Origin: Streptomyces sp. NRRL F-525
GTDB lineage: Bacteria > Actinomycetota > Actinomycetes > Streptomycetales > Streptomycetaceae
Assembly: GCF_000716605.1 (NCBI RefSeq)
Contig: NZ_JNXE01000025.1
Location: 86,730-150,729, forward strand
Length of the DNA: 64,000 nt
Direction: 5' to 3'
Part shown: piece by piece, positions 25,346 through 34,998 of the stretch
Layout: each line of letters starts with the position of its first letter
How positions within the stretch are numbered: the first letter of the stretch is position 1
Made by a program: the position numbers and the translations under genes
Notes under the pieces: model-generated
The model's database searches: none
What the model saw: only the letters and a program-made list of their open reading frames with translations
Told to the model about the DNA's origin: nothing

Positions 25346-26518
25346 GTGGTGCGCCAGATGTTTGAACCGCCGCGGAGCGGTGAGGCGAGCCGAATGCGTG
25401 CTTCTCCCACCGCCTCCGCCGAGACCCCCGGCTCCACCCGGCCGACCCCGACCACCGCCCCCACGGCGGAGCCCACCGCGTCGGTGCGCGGCCCCGGAAA
25501 GCAACGCGACCCCTTCTTCGACAACGCCAAGTACCTGGCGATCGTGCTGGTGGCGATCGGCCACTCCTGGGAGCCGCTGCGCTCCGGCAGCCGTAGCGTC
25601 ACCGCGTTGTACACGCTCGTGTACGCCGTGCACATGCCGGCGTTCATCGTGATCTCCGGGTACTTCTCGCGGAGCTTCCGCGCGACTCCGCCGCAAATTC
25701 GGCGGCTGCTGGGGGGAGTTGTCGTGCCGTACGTCGTCTTCGAGACGGCGTACACGCTGTACACGCGCTGGACGGACCACCAACCCGACCGCGCCATCAG
25801 CCTGTTGGACCCGCTGTACCTGACGTGGTTCCTGGCGGCGCTCTTCGCCTGGCGGCTGACCACGCCGATCTGGAAGCACGTGCGCCACCCTCTGCCGGTG
25901 GCGCTGGTGATCGCGATGCTGGCGACGCTGTCCCCCTCCATCGGCAACGACCTTGATCTGCAACGGGTGTTGCAGTTCCTGCCGTACTTCGTGCTCGGGC
26001 TGTGTCTGAAGCCGGAGCACTTCCAGCTCGTACGGCGGCCTGAGGTACGGCAGTTGGCGGTCCCGGTGTTCGTCGTCGCGCTCGCCGTGGCGTACTGGGC
26101 GGTCCCGCGCTTCGACTACGCCTGGCTGTTCCACAACGCGAGCGCGGAGCAACTCGGCGCCCCCGACTGGGAAGGGCCGCTGATGACGCTGGCCCTGTTC
26201 GCCTGCTCGACGCTCCTGGTCGCGTGCTTCCTGGCCTGGGTGCCGCGCCGCCGCACCTGGTTCACCGCGCTGGGCGCGGGCACGCTCTACGGCTATCTGC
26301 TGCACGGGTTCGTCGCGCAGGGCGCCAAGTCCTGGGGCTGGTACGACCCTTCGTGGATGCGGGGCCCCCTCGGCGAGGTCACGGTGACCGTGGTCGCCGC
26401 GATCGTCGTGACCGCGCTGTGCACCCCGCCGGTGCGGCGGGTCTTCCGGGGCGTGATGGAACCGGAGTTGCGGTGGGCGTTCCGTCGTGACGCAGACGAA
26501 CTGGCCCGTACCCCTTAG
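25346..26518 (+). CDS. Acyltransferase-3 family membrane protein
   Basis: 390 aa integral membrane O-acyltransferase resembling fucose-4-O-acetylase. Family signature at the first helix: DPFFDNAKYLAIVLVAIGHSWEPL with the active His, and HMPAFIVISGYFSR. About ten helices. An Ala/Pro/Thr-rich N-terminal leader of about 50 residues is cytoplasmic. GTG 25346 has GAGGG ten bases upstream; ATG 25394 is a plausible shorter start. Likely acetylates a surface sugar or polymer; acceptor unknown. Confidence 0.88.
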   Translation: MVRQMFEPPRSGEASRMRASPTASAETPGSTRPTPTTAPTAEPTASVRGPGKQRDPFFDNAKYLAIVLVAIGHSWEPLRSGSRSVTALYTLVYAVHMPAFIVISGYFSRSFRATPPQIRRLLGGVVVPYVVFETAYTLYTRWTDHQPDRAISLLDPLYLTWFLAALFAWRLTTPIWKHVRHPLPVALVIAMLATLSPSIGNDLDLQRVLQFLPYFVLGLCLKPEHFQLVRRPEVRQLAVPVFVVALAVAYWAVPRFDYAWLFHNASAEQLGAPDWEGPLMTLALFACSTLLVACFLAWVPRRRTWFTALGAGTLYGYLLHGFVAQGAKSWGWYDPSWMRGPLGEVTVTVVAAIVVTALCTPPVRRVFRGVMEPELRWAFRRDADELARTP

Positions 26519-26720
26519 CGAGGGTTGGAGGTGATCGGCGGTCCAGTTCATGAATTCGCGCTGAATCACGGCTGACACTTCACGGGGATACGCCACGCGT
26601 GCGAAAGGGGGCACAACCAAGGGCCGAGAGGGAGGGTCAGACGCTGTGCCGGAATCCGGACCACCCGGTCCCGGCACCTCGGTTTCTGTCAACTCCCTTA
26701 CGTTCCACGGAGGTTGTGCG

Positions 26721-27623
26721 ATGTCCTCTCGTTCTTCCCGTCGCCGTACGCTGCGCTCCGCCTCGGCGCTGACGCTCGCGCTCGGCACCGCGCTTCTCGC
26801 TCCGCTGCTCCTCGCCGGGACGGCGGGCGCGGCCACGGCACCGGCCACCGCCGCGCTGGGCAACGGCGGCAACGAGGTCCTGTACACGGCCGCCGCGGGC
26901 CAGACCAACAAGGTGGTCGTCACCGCGTCGACGACCAACCTCTCGACCATCACCTACGTCATCGACGACGTCGTCACCATCAAGGCGGGCACGGGCTGCG
27001 CGTACCCGAGCGCCTCGGACCACACCAAGGTGTCCTGCACGGTGACGACCTTCGACAGTCAAGACCCGTACCCCACCGTGCAGTTGACGCTCGGCAACGG
27101 CAACGACACGCTCGCTTACCACAACAGGACGAACCAGACGTACTACTTCGCCTCGATCGACCTGGGCGCCGGCAACGACAAGGCCACCGACGACGGCAGC
27201 GTCGACGGCAACTACGTCTCGGGCGGGACCGGCAACGACACCCTCGCCCTGGGCAAGTACTCGGTGGGCTGGGGAGACGACGGCAACGACACCATCAAGG
27301 CCGCCGCGGGCACCATCGCCCAGGGCGGCAACGGCAACGACACCATCACGACCACCGGCGACGCGGCCGACGGCGGGGCCGGCAACGACGTCATCACCGG
27401 TGGCGCGGCCGCCCAGAGCCTGACCGGCGGCACCGGCAACGACCGGATCCACGGCGGCGCCGGGAACGACTTCATCTACGGCGGCACGGGCAACGACGTC
27501 CTCTACGGCGACGCCGGCGCCGACACGATCTACGGCAACTCGGGCAACGACACCCTGTGGGGCGGCACCGGCACGGACGTCCTGTCCGGCGGCCCGGGCC
27601 ACAACGTCGTCCACCAGAACTGA
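26721..27623 (+). CDS. Secreted RTX-like calcium-binding repeat protein
   Basis: 300 aa. Sec signal at residues 1-34 (RRRTLRSASALTLALG core, cleavage near AGA-AT). From about residue 150 to the end there are repeated G-G-x-G-N-D nonapeptide-like units (GGTGNDTLALG, GGNGNDTIT, GGAGNDFIYG and others), the calcium-binding parallel beta-roll of hemolysin-type repeats. No catalytic domain, no type I secretion gene nearby; export is by Sec. ACGGAGG precedes ATG 26721. Function probably structural or surface-related. Confidence 0.88.
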   Translation: MSSRSSRRRTLRSASALTLALGTALLAPLLLAGTAGAATAPATAALGNGGNEVLYTAAAGQTNKVVVTASTTNLSTITYVIDDVVTIKAGTGCAYPSASDHTKVSCTVTTFDSQDPYPTVQLTLGNGNDTLAYHNRTNQTYYFASIDLGAGNDKATDDGSVDGNYVSGGTGNDTLALGKYSVGWGDDGNDTIKAAAGTIAQGGNGNDTITTTGDAADGGAGNDVITGGAAAQSLTGGTGNDRIHGGAGNDFIYGGTGNDVLYGDAGADTIYGNSGNDTLWGGTGTDVLSGGPGHNVVHQN

Positions 27624-27648
27624 CGCACGCCGACCTCTGAGCACCGGC

Positions 27649-28176
27649 TCAGGGCGTGGTGTAGCTGACCACGGCCCGGGCCGGTCCGCGGAACGCCTCG
27701 TCGAACAGCGTGGACCGCTCGACGACGACGTCGACGGCTGTGCCGTTCGCGGCGGTCGACCGGTACTCCCAGGCGGGTACGCGCAGCGCCGAACCGCACA
27801 GCCCGTCCGGCAACGGGATCTCGGTGACGGCGTCCACGGGCATCCCGTACTTCTTGTCGAACAGCGCCCTCCCCTCCGGGAGGATGCCCGCACGGCGCAG
27901 GAAGTCCTTCGTCCGGCGGCTGGTGAACGTGACCTGGGCGCCGCCGTTCCGTGTGTAGTAGTGCACGTCGGTCGCGTCGGCGGGCAGCGGAGCACCTGCG
28001 GCGGTGATCACACCCGACAGCTTCAGATCGCTCCCGGCACAGGCCCGCGCGTCCCCGAACGGAGGGAACAACTCGTCCCGCAGCAGCCAGACGGTCCCAC
28101 CGGCCAGCGCCGCGAGCACCAGCACGACGATCCCCAGGCACGACCACCGGCGTCGCCGTCCGCCCCCGTCACCCAT
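27649..28176 (-). CDS. Membrane-anchored hypothetical protein
   Basis: 175 aa. One N-terminal membrane helix (CLGIVVLVLAALAGGTVWLL, about 12-31) after a basic run RRRRW, so the remaining 140 residues face outside. Two Cys in the exported part could pair. GAGGGGG ribosome site fits ATG 28176; a longer start at 28245 is less likely. Convergent with the RTX-like gene and divergent from the propeller protein gene. Family unrecognised. Confidence 0.72.
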   Translation of the reverse strand: MGDGGGRRRRWSCLGIVVLVLAALAGGTVWLLRDELFPPFGDARACAGSDLKLSGVITAAGAPLPADATDVHYYTRNGGAQVTFTSRRTKDFLRRAGILPEGRALFDKKYGMPVDAVTEIPLPDGLCGSALRVPAWEYRSTAANGTAVDVVVERSTLFDEAFRGPARAVVSYTTP

Positions 28177-28388
28177 GAACGCCCCCTCGTCCACACCGGC
28201 CGACAGCCTTCCAGCACCGGCCTGGCGCAACAACTCCTTTCCCACCTGTCACAGCCATGTCATACGCTGCTCCCAGCAGCCGCGCCCCGCGCGTCACCGC
28301 GTCTCTCATCCGCGGTCACGTCCGGGTGTTGCGCGGCGCTCTCAACTCCCGGTCTCCTGACCGGTTTTCCTTGTGGGGGGAACAGCAC

Positions 28389-30335
28389 GTGCGGATGCGC
28401 AGCATCTCGACCGCGACAGCGCTCGCGGTCCTTCTCGGCTCGGCGGCGCTCAGCGTCGTAGCGACAGGTACGGCCTCGGCGGCGACCGCCAACGTGACCA
28501 CGCCCGGCGGCCTCGTCGCGGACGGCGCCCTCAAGCGGGTGTTCGTCGGCGACGGGTCGGCCGGGACGGTCGCGGCCACGGACTACTCGGGCAACGTCCT
28601 CGCCTCGGTCGGCGGCATCAGCGGGGTCACCGCCCTGGCCGTGTCCGACGACGGGACCACCGTGTACGCGGCGGCCCAGGGCACGCACGAGATCGTGGCG
28701 CTCGACGCGGCCACCCTCGACGTCAAGGCCCGCTACGCGGTGGCCACCACTGTGGGCCCGCGCTACGTCGCCTTCACCTCGGGCAAGCTCTGGTTCACCT
28801 ACGGCGACCAGTGGGACAGCAACGTCGGCTCGGTCGACCCGGCCGTGGACCCGGCGAGCGGCACCGACCCGGTGACGCTCGGCCAACAGCCCGAGGGCAT
28901 CTCGATCGACAACCCGGGCTTCCTCGACGCCGCCGCGTCCAGGCCCGGTGTCCTCGCCCTCGGCGAGACCGGCATCTCCACCGACTCGATGGCCGTCCTG
29001 GACGTCTCGGGGGCCACCCCGCAGAAGGTCGCCTACTACTCCGGCGACTACTCGCTCAACAGCGGTATCCACGACATCGACCTGGTGCCCGGCGCCGACG
29101 AGGTGCTGGTCAACGGCGCGGTGCGGGACGCGTACGCAGACGGCAAGTTCACCCAGTCGGGCACCTATCCGAGCGGGCAGCAGGCCGACATCGCCCCGGA
29201 CGGGACGGTCGCGTCGGTCAGCGACACCTCGGTCACGACGTACCGACCGAACGCCACGAAGGCGATCCGCACGTACAACGTCGGCTCCTTCGACACGGCC
29301 GCCCTGGCCTGGGCGCCGGACAACTCGCGGATCTTCGCGCTCGTCGGCAGGTCGGGCGGCGGCTACGCGCTCAAGGCGCTGACCGACCCGGAGAAGAACG
29401 TCCCGACCCTCACGGTCAGCGCGCCCTCCTCCGCGCCCCGCGCCAAGAAGCTCACCGTCACCGGCAAGCTCTCGGCGAGCGTCGCGCTCCCGGCCGGCGC
29501 GAAGCTCCAGGTCACGCGCACCGACCTGGAGTCCACGAAGGGCAAGGCGCTGCCCGCCGTCACGGTGAAGGCGAACGGCACCTACTCCTTCACGGACACC
29601 CCGCCGGCCGGCGGCACCGTCACGTACAAGGTGAGCTACGCGGGCGACGCCGGGCACGCGGCGGTCAGCGCCTCCGACAAGGTCGCCGTCTCCCGCTCGG
29701 CCACCACCCTGAGCCTGAACAACAACGGCAAGCTGTACTCGTACGGCGCCGACGTGAAGTTCACCGCGCACCTCGGCAAGACCTACAAGAACCGCACGGT
29801 CGCGATCTACTCGGACCCCTTCGGCGCCGACAAGCCGAAGAAGCTGGTCAAGACCGGCAAGGTCAACTCCAGCGGCAACATCTCCGTGACCGTGGACATG
29901 ACCCGCGACACCGCCGTCTCCGCGGTCTTCGCCGGTGACGCCCGCTACGCCTCCAAGACGGTGAAGGCCACGGCGTACGCCAAGGTCAAGGTCTCCACCG
30001 CGATCACCAAGCACTACAAGAAGGCGAAGATCGGCTCGACGTCGTACTACTGGTTCCACAAGAACTCGGCGCCGGTCGTCACCACGACGATGACCTACTA
30101 CCAGAACCGCCAGGAGCGGCTGGACCTGCAGGTCTACTACGACGGCAGGTGGTACGACTCCGACTCGGAGTACTTCGCCCTGAACACGAACGGCAAGGTC
30201 GCGGTGAGCCTCGGCGCACCCGGCGAGTCCGGCATCAAGGCCCGCATCCGGGCCGCGTACATCAACGGTTCGTCCGGCGACAACGTCAACTCGACGACGT
30301 ACACGGGGTGGAAGTACCTGTACTTCTCCAACTAG
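28389..30335 (+). CDS. Secreted beta-propeller protein with Ig-like domains
   Basis: 648 aa. Sec signal of about 32 residues (ALAVLLGSAALSVVATG, cleavage near ASA-AT). Residues about 40-335 look like a YVTN-type propeller (ALKRVFVGDGSAGTVAATDYSG, VTALAVSDDGTTVYAA, IFALVGRSGGGYALK). The next two or three units are Ig-like (LTVSAPSSAPRAKKLTVTGKL and VTYKVSYAGD). The C-terminal part is Tyr/Lys-rich. GTG 28389 follows GGGGGGA by eight bases. A strong terminator follows at 30378. Likely surface or spore-envelope associated; no enzyme motif seen. Confidence 0.8.
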   Translation: MRMRSISTATALAVLLGSAALSVVATGTASAATANVTTPGGLVADGALKRVFVGDGSAGTVAATDYSGNVLASVGGISGVTALAVSDDGTTVYAAAQGTHEIVALDAATLDVKARYAVATTVGPRYVAFTSGKLWFTYGDQWDSNVGSVDPAVDPASGTDPVTLGQQPEGISIDNPGFLDAAASRPGVLALGETGISTDSMAVLDVSGATPQKVAYYSGDYSLNSGIHDIDLVPGADEVLVNGAVRDAYADGKFTQSGTYPSGQQADIAPDGTVASVSDTSVTTYRPNATKAIRTYNVGSFDTAALAWAPDNSRIFALVGRSGGGYALKALTDPEKNVPTLTVSAPSSAPRAKKLTVTGKLSASVALPAGAKLQVTRTDLESTKGKALPAVTVKANGTYSFTDTPPAGGTVTYKVSYAGDAGHAAVSASDKVAVSRSATTLSLNNNGKLYSYGADVKFTAHLGKTYKNRTVAIYSDPFGADKPKKLVKTGKVNSSGNISVTVDMTRDTAVSAVFAGDARYASKTVKATAYAKVKVSTAITKHYKKAKIGSTSYYWFHKNSAPVVTTTMTYYQNRQERLDLQVYYDGRWYDSDSEYFALNTNGKVAVSLGAPGESGIKARIRAAYINGSSGDNVNSTTYTGWKYLYFSN

Positions 30336-30377
30336 TACCTGTTTCCCCAGGCGTTGGGGTTCACGGGGTGCCTGGGC

Positions 30378-30416
30378 AGCCCCGCTTCGAGGACCGTGTG
30401 TCCTCGGGGCGGGGCT
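30378..30416. terminator. Strong stem-loop terminator
   Basis: AGCCCCGC (30378-30385) pairs with GCGGGGCT (30409-30416), and CGAGGAC (30388-30394) with GTCCTCG (30400-30406), giving a long stem with a 2x2 internal loop and 5-base apex. It lies between the convergent propeller and TetR genes and can serve both. Confidence 0.8.
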
Positions 30417-30433
30417 GTTCGCGTGTCCGCCGG

Positions 30434-31069
30434 CTAAACCGCGTCCAGCCCCGTCATGAGCTGTCCGTACGCCCCCTCCGCGGCCGCGACCGCGTCGTCG
30501 TACGCCTCGTCGGCGGTGCGCCCTGACGTGATCGTCCGCCAGTTCTCGTGCCCCAACTCCTGCTGTACGGCGATCAGATGGGACGCGGCCAGGTGTCTGA
30601 CGATCGGTGGCGCGGCGCCGGAGCCGGTCGGCAGGGCGTCCGCGAGCGCGTCGATGTCCTGGCTGGTGTACCGCTGTCTCATGCCGACGCGGAGGGTGGG
30701 CGTGCGGTGGATGAGGTCCTGGAAGGACAGGATCTCGGGGTGGTCGTTCAGCCCGGTGATCGGGTCGCGGGCGGCGAGTCCGGCCAGGAAGTGGTCGCGC
30801 AGGGCCGCGGTCGGGGTCAGACCGGCGGGGCGCTCCCGCACCACGCGGGCCGCTTCGCCGAGGTGGTCGGCGAAGCGGTGCAGGACCAGGTCCTCCTTGG
30901 TCGGGAAGTACCGGAACAGCGTGGCCTTGGAGACCTCGGCCGCCGCCGCGACCTCGACGACGGACACCTCGTCGAAACCCTGGGCGCGGAAGAGGCGGAG
31001 GGCTTCCTGAGCGATGAGGTTCCGCGTGCGTTCCTTCTTGCGCTCGCGGAGACCGGCGGGTTCGTCCAT
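30434..31069 (-). CDS. TetR-family transcriptional regulator
   Basis: 211 aa. HTH at about residues 10-60: RTRNLIAQEALRLFRAQGFDEVS and AAAAEVSKATLFRYFPTKEDLVL. C-terminal domain resembles TetR_C_17-type actinobacterial regulators. GAGGG ribosome site just upstream of ATG 31069. Divergent from the FAD monooxygenase at 31209, with three phased repeats in between; almost certainly its repressor. Confidence 0.92.
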   Translation of the reverse strand: MDEPAGLRERKKERTRNLIAQEALRLFRAQGFDEVSVVEVAAAAEVSKATLFRYFPTKEDLVLHRFADHLGEAARVVRERPAGLTPTAALRDHFLAGLAARDPITGLNDHPEILSFQDLIHRTPTLRVGMRQRYTSQDIDALADALPTGSGAAPPIVRHLAASHLIAVQQELGHENWRTITSGRTADEAYDDAVAAAEGAYGQLMTGLDAV

Positions 31070-31091
31070 GCCCTCGACTTTACCAGAATGA

Positions 31092-31142
31092 TGAGACTCG
31101 GGATTGGATGAGACCGAGAATCTTCTGAGACCGGGTTGCATT
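31092..31142. promoter_or_regulatory. Three phased TGAGAC repeats, candidate TetR operator array
   Basis: TGAGAC occurs at 31092, 31109 and 31126, exactly 17 bases apart, each followed by T/C and a C-G-rich core (TGAGACTCGGG, TGAGACCGAGA, TGAGACCGGGT). The array fills the middle of the divergent region, 67-117 bases before the monooxygenase start. Confidence 0.5.
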
Positions 31143-31208
31143 TTCTCGCGGACCGATGTTCCATGGACGGACGACGACGCGTGGACACACGACGACGAGG
31201 GGATCTCC

Positions 31209-32738
31209 ATGACCGACGACGGTGTACTGATCGTGGGCGCCGGGCCGACCGGGCTCACGCTGGCCATCGAGCTGGCCCGGCGCGGTGCGGGGGTGCGGAT
31301 CGTGGACGCGGCCCCGGTCCCGCACCGGGAGTCGCGGGGCAAGGGCCTGCAGCCGCGCACCCTGGAGGTTCTGGAGGACGTCGGCATCACCGGGCGCGCC
31401 CTCGCGGCCGGGACGACACGGATGCCGTTCCGCAAGTACTTCGACGGCGCGCACGTGAACGACACGGACCCCTTCGCGGACGCCCGCCCCACCCCCGACG
31501 CGCCGTACGAGCGAGGGGTCCTCATAGGGCAGTGGCAGGTGGAGAAGCTCTTGCGCGAGCGGCTCGCGGAGTTCGGGGTCGCCGTCGAGGGCGGCACGGA
31601 GGTCACCGGGTTCGGGCAGGACGAGGGCGGTGTCACCGCCGTCCTCGCCGACGGGGAGCGGATCCGGGCCGGTTATCTCGTCGGCTGCGACGGCGGGCGC
31701 AGCCGGATCCGCAAGGCGATGGGGGTGCGTTTCGACGGCACGACGGACGAGACCCAGTCGATGGTCGTCGGTGACGTCGAGGCCGAGGGGATCAGCCGGG
31801 ACGTCTGGCATCAGTGGTTCGCGTCGGACGGGAGCGGAGTCATGCTCTGCCCCATGCCCGGCACGGACTCCTTCCAGTTCCAGGCCGGCCCCGAACTCGA
31901 CGCGAGCGGCGAGCCGTTGCCGCCGTCACTGGAGAGCTTCCAGCGGATCTTCGACCGGTACGCGCAGGTACCCGGCATCACGCTGACCGACCCGACCTGG
32001 CTCTCCCTCTGGCGGGTCAACGTCCGCATGGTCGACCGGATGCGCGTCGGCCGGGTCCTCCTGGCCGGGGACGCCGCCCACATCCACCCGATCGCCGGCG
32101 GCCTCGGCATGAACACCGGCATCCAGGACGCCTACAACCTGGGCTGGAAACTGGCCCTCGCGACCGCCGGGCAGGCGGGCCCCGGACTGCTGGACACCTA
32201 CGAGGAGGAGCGCCTCCCGGTGGCCGCCTGGACGCTGGGCATCACCAGCGACCTGTACGCCCGGGTGCGCGAGGCGGTCAAGGAACCCGGCACCGGCGTG
32301 GAGGCCGCGGCCCCGCCCCCTATGGGCACCGGTTACCGCTGGAGTTCCCTCGCCGCCACCGCGACCGCCGGTGACCCCGCCGTCCTGCGCCCCGGCGACC
32401 GCGCTCCCGACGCTCCGTGCCTGGACGCCTCGGGCAGCCCGGTCCGGCTCTTCCAGGTGTACGCGGACCCGCGCTTCACGCTGCTCGGCTTCGGGGCCGA
32501 AGTCGCGGACGCGGTCGGCAAGTTGGGGGCCGAGCACGGCGATCTGCTGCAGGCGTTCGCGGTGGACGGCGGCGGTGAGCTGCGGGACCACGAGGGGCAC
32601 GCCCGTCGCGCGTACGGCGTCACCGGCCCGGCGCTGGTGCTGGTCCGCCCCGACAACCACATGGCGCTGCTCACCCGGGACCCGGCAGAAGTGGCCGACT
32701 ACCTAACCCGAATCACCACATTCCCCCCGAAAGAGTGA
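31209..32738 (+). CDS. FAD-dependent aromatic monooxygenase
   Basis: 509 aa class A flavoprotein hydroxylase. FAD fingerprint GAGPTGLTLAIELARRG at 10-26; DG motif GCDGGRSRIRKAMG; second FAD motif LLAGDAAHIHPIAGGLGMNTGIQDAYNLGWKL; C-terminal thioredoxin-like domain (PGDRAPDAPCLD and following). Related to polyketide hydroxylases and rifampicin monooxygenase-like enzymes. GAGGGG upstream of ATG 31209. Control by the divergent TetR suggests induction by an aromatic compound for degradation or detoxification. Confidence 0.93.
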   Translation: MTDDGVLIVGAGPTGLTLAIELARRGAGVRIVDAAPVPHRESRGKGLQPRTLEVLEDVGITGRALAAGTTRMPFRKYFDGAHVNDTDPFADARPTPDAPYERGVLIGQWQVEKLLRERLAEFGVAVEGGTEVTGFGQDEGGVTAVLADGERIRAGYLVGCDGGRSRIRKAMGVRFDGTTDETQSMVVGDVEAEGISRDVWHQWFASDGSGVMLCPMPGTDSFQFQAGPELDASGEPLPPSLESFQRIFDRYAQVPGITLTDPTWLSLWRVNVRMVDRMRVGRVLLAGDAAHIHPIAGGLGMNTGIQDAYNLGWKLALATAGQAGPGLLDTYEEERLPVAAWTLGITSDLYARVREAVKEPGTGVEAAAPPPMGTGYRWSSLAATATAGDPAVLRPGDRAPDAPCLDASGSPVRLFQVYADPRFTLLGFGAEVADAVGKLGAEHGDLLQAFAVDGGGELRDHEGHARRAYGVTGPALVLVRPDNHMALLTRDPAEVADYLTRITTFPPKE

Positions 32739-32754
32739 TACTCGGAGTATGAGC

Positions 32755-33120
32755 ATGGCAACGTATGAAGTGCTGGCCGCGTCGCACAACACGCTCGACG
32801 TGGGCGCCGCCTTTCTCGGTGGCCTGCTGATCGCGGGCGCGCTGGTCTGGGCCATCTACTTCGGCATGAAGGTCCGGGACCAGGAACTTCCACGGCCGCT
32901 CCCCGAGGAGCAGCCCCACCTCCCCGCGGGCGGCGCCGTCCACGAGATGAGCGAGATGCGGGAGCCCGACGAGATGCCCGTCGCCTCGGAGGAGAAGGAG
33001 CGGCTGATGCCGTACCAGCTCCATCACTCCGGGACCAGGACGGGCAAGGACCAGAGCCGGCTGCGCTGGCTGCCCGGGAGGAGCGGTTCCTTCGGCGGGG
33101 GCGGCATAGGCCACGTGTGA
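32755..33120 (+). CDS. DUF6479-like small membrane protein
   Basis: 121 aa. One membrane helix (GAAFLGGLLIAGALVWAIYFG, about 15-35), then a Pro/Glu-rich cytoplasmic stretch with HEMSEMREPDEMP, the pattern I associate with DUF6479. ATG 32755 is preferred because GGAG (32744-32747) is seven bases away; ATG 32749 is too close. Follows the monooxygenase by 16 bases and may be co-transcribed. Function unknown. Confidence 0.75.
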   Translation: MATYEVLAASHNTLDVGAAFLGGLLIAGALVWAIYFGMKVRDQELPRPLPEEQPHLPAGGAVHEMSEMREPDEMPVASEEKERLMPYQLHHSGTRTGKDQSRLRWLPGRSGSFGGGGIGHV

Positions 33121-33141
33121 CCGCTGGGTGACGGTGTGGCC

Positions 33142-34254
33142 TCAGGCCTCCGCCGCGGGCAGCGTCACCTCGAACCGGCAGCCGCCCGACACGTTCCGTA
33201 CGGCGGCCCGTCCCTGATGCGCCTCTACGATCCCGCGCACGATGGCGAGCCCCAGCCCGGCTCCGGCGGGCGGGGTCCGGGCGTGCGTGCCGCGCCACCC
33301 GGTGTCGAAGACGCGCGGCAGATCGTCCTCCGGGATCCCGCCGCACCCGTCCGTCACCGACAGCACGACCCCGTCGGCGGTCCGCTCGGCGGCGATGGCC
33401 ACCGTGCCGTCGGCGGGCGTCCGGCGGATCGCGTTGACCAGCAGATTCCCCAGCACCCGGCTCATCTCCTTGCCGTCGACCTCGACGGGCACCGGTTCGA
33501 TCCGGTCGCCGACCAGCCGTACGCCGTGCTCGCGCGCGAGCGGGTCCGCGCCGGCGAGGGCGTCGCCGATGAGGTCGTACAGGGACATGCGGGAGCGGGT
33601 GAGGGCGAGCGAGCCGGCGTGGATGCGGGAGAGTTCGAAGAGGTCGCCGACCATGTCGTTGAGGCGTTCCACCTCGGTGCGGATCTGGCGGAGGTAGCGG
33701 CCGGGGTCGGCGGCGACCCCGTCCTCCAGGGCCTCGGACATCGCGCGGAGACCGGCCAGCGGGGTGCGCAGGTCGTGCGAGATCCAGGCGACGAGTTCAC
33801 GGCGGGAGGACTCCAACGCCCGTTCGCGGTCGCGGGATTCGGCGAGTTTGGCGCTGGTGGCGGCCAACTCGCGGCTGACGTCGGCGAGTTCGGCATTGGC
33901 GGGGCGGGCCGGGGCGGAGTAGTCGCCGCCGTCGCCGAAGTCGCGGGCGGCGAGGACGAGTTCGCGGCTGCGGGCGACGACCCAGCGGCCGAGCAGCAGG
34001 GCGGTGAGCAGGGAGACGACGGCGGCCATCGCGACCACGGTCGTGACCACGGACAGATCGTGCCGGGACAGGAACATCGCCTGCGCCACGGCGAGCGTCC
34101 CGGCGAGCATCGCGGTCACCGCGACCGCGGCGACGACGGACACGGACGCGGTGAGCGAGCGTCGGCGCAGCAACCACAGGGCACCGGCCCCGAGCACTCC
34201 GGCGGCAGCGGCTCCGAGAAAGGCGAACAGGGCGATGAGCAGGGCGTCACGCAT
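33142..34254 (-). CDS. Two-component sensor histidine kinase
   Basis: 370 aa. Three to four N-terminal membrane helices with no sizeable external loop, suggesting sensing within the membrane. HAMP-like linker, DHp domain with phospho-accepting H160 in WISHDLRTP, then HATPase: N box [10 protein letters not shown]1 DGCGGI, G2 GAGLGLAI. The gene starts six bases after the response-regulator stop. Ligand unknown. Confidence 0.94.
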   Translation of the reverse strand: MRDALLIALFAFLGAAAAGVLGAGALWLLRRRSLTASVSVVAAVAVTAMLAGTLAVAQAMFLSRHDLSVVTTVVAMAAVVSLLTALLLGRWVVARSRELVLAARDFGDGGDYSAPARPANAELADVSRELAATSAKLAESRDRERALESSRRELVAWISHDLRTPLAGLRAMSEALEDGVAADPGRYLRQIRTEVERLNDMVGDLFELSRIHAGSLALTRSRMSLYDLIGDALAGADPLAREHGVRLVGDRIEPVPVEVDGKEMSRVLGNLLVNAIRRTPADGTVAIAAERTADGVVLSVTDGCGGIPEDDLPRVFDTGWRGTHARTPPAGAGLGLAIVRGIVEAHQGRAAVRNVSGGCRFEVTLPAAEA

Positions 34255-34260
34255 GACCGG

Positions 34261-34998
34261 TCAGTCCTCCTCGGTGCCGGTGGGATCGAAGCGGTATCCG
34301 ATCCCCCACACCGTCTGGATGAACCGCGGCCGCCCCGGATCGTCCTCGACCTTCCCGCGCAGCCGCCGTACGTGCACGGTGACGGTCGACAGATCACCGA
34401 AGTCCCACCCCCACACCTCGCGCATCAGATCCTCCCGCCCGTACACCCGCCCCGGATTCCGGAGGAAGAAGGCGAGAAGGTCGAACTCCCGGTGGGTGAG
34501 GGAGAGTTCGGCACCGTCCTTGGTGGCGCGGCGGGCGGCGCGGTCGAGGGTCAGTCCCCCGGCGCTGAGCGGGGTCGCGGGTCCGACGGGCGACCGGGAC
34601 CGCCGCAGCACCGACTCCACCCGCAGCACCAGCTCCCTCGGGCTGAACGGCTTGGTGACGTAGTCGTCGGCCCCGACCTCCAGCCCCAGGATCCGGTCGT
34701 CCTCGTCCCCGCGAGCGGTCAGCATGATCACCGGCACGGGCCCGCGCCCCCGCATCCGCCGGCAGACCTCCAGCCCGTCCATCCCCGGCAGCATCAGATC
34801 GAGCACGACGAGATCGGGCCAGTGGGCGTCGGCCCGGGCCAGCGCCTCCGGCCCGTCGGCGGCCCGTTCCACGACATATCCGGCCCGGTCGAGATACCCG
34901 GAGACGACCTCGGCGACGGTCGGATCGTCATCGACGACCAGCACCCGGGCGCCGACCGCCCCCTCGGCCTTCCCGGCCTTCTCGTACGACTGCTGCAT
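34261..34998 (-). CDS. OmpR-family response regulator
   Basis: 245 aa. Receiver domain with acidic pocket VVDDDP and phosphorylated D67 in VVLDLMLPG, switch Thr in MLTARG and Lys in TKPFS; C-terminal winged helix (LTHREFDLLAFFLRNPGRVYGREDL and VTVHVRRLRGKVEDD). Upstream member of an operon with the kinase at 33142. Target genes are not evident nearby. Confidence 0.95.
   Translation of the reverse strand: MQQSYEKAGKAEGAVGARVLVVDDDPTVAEVVSGYLDRAGYVVERAADGPEALARADAHWPDLVVLDLMLPGMDGLEVCRRMRGRGPVPVIMLTARGDEDDRILGLEVGADDYVTKPFSPRELVLRVESVLRRSRSPVGPATPLSAGGLTLDRAARRATKDGAELSLTHREFDLLAFFLRNPGRVYGREDLMREVWGWDFGDLSTVTVHVRRLRGKVEDDPGRPRFIQTVWGIGYRFDPTGTEED

Noticed and set aside
26721..27623. RTX toxin
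   Set aside because: Only the repeat roll and signal peptide are present; no pore-forming, lipase or protease domain.
28260..30059. Very long open frame antisense to the propeller protein gene, and similar long frames opposite or shifted to 515-2131, 10912-12909, 33136-35277, 35378-37501 and 46717-49023
   Set aside because: These arise from extreme GC content; they are Arg/Gly/Pro/Ala-rich, lack domains and sit over genes with clear motifs and ribosome sites.
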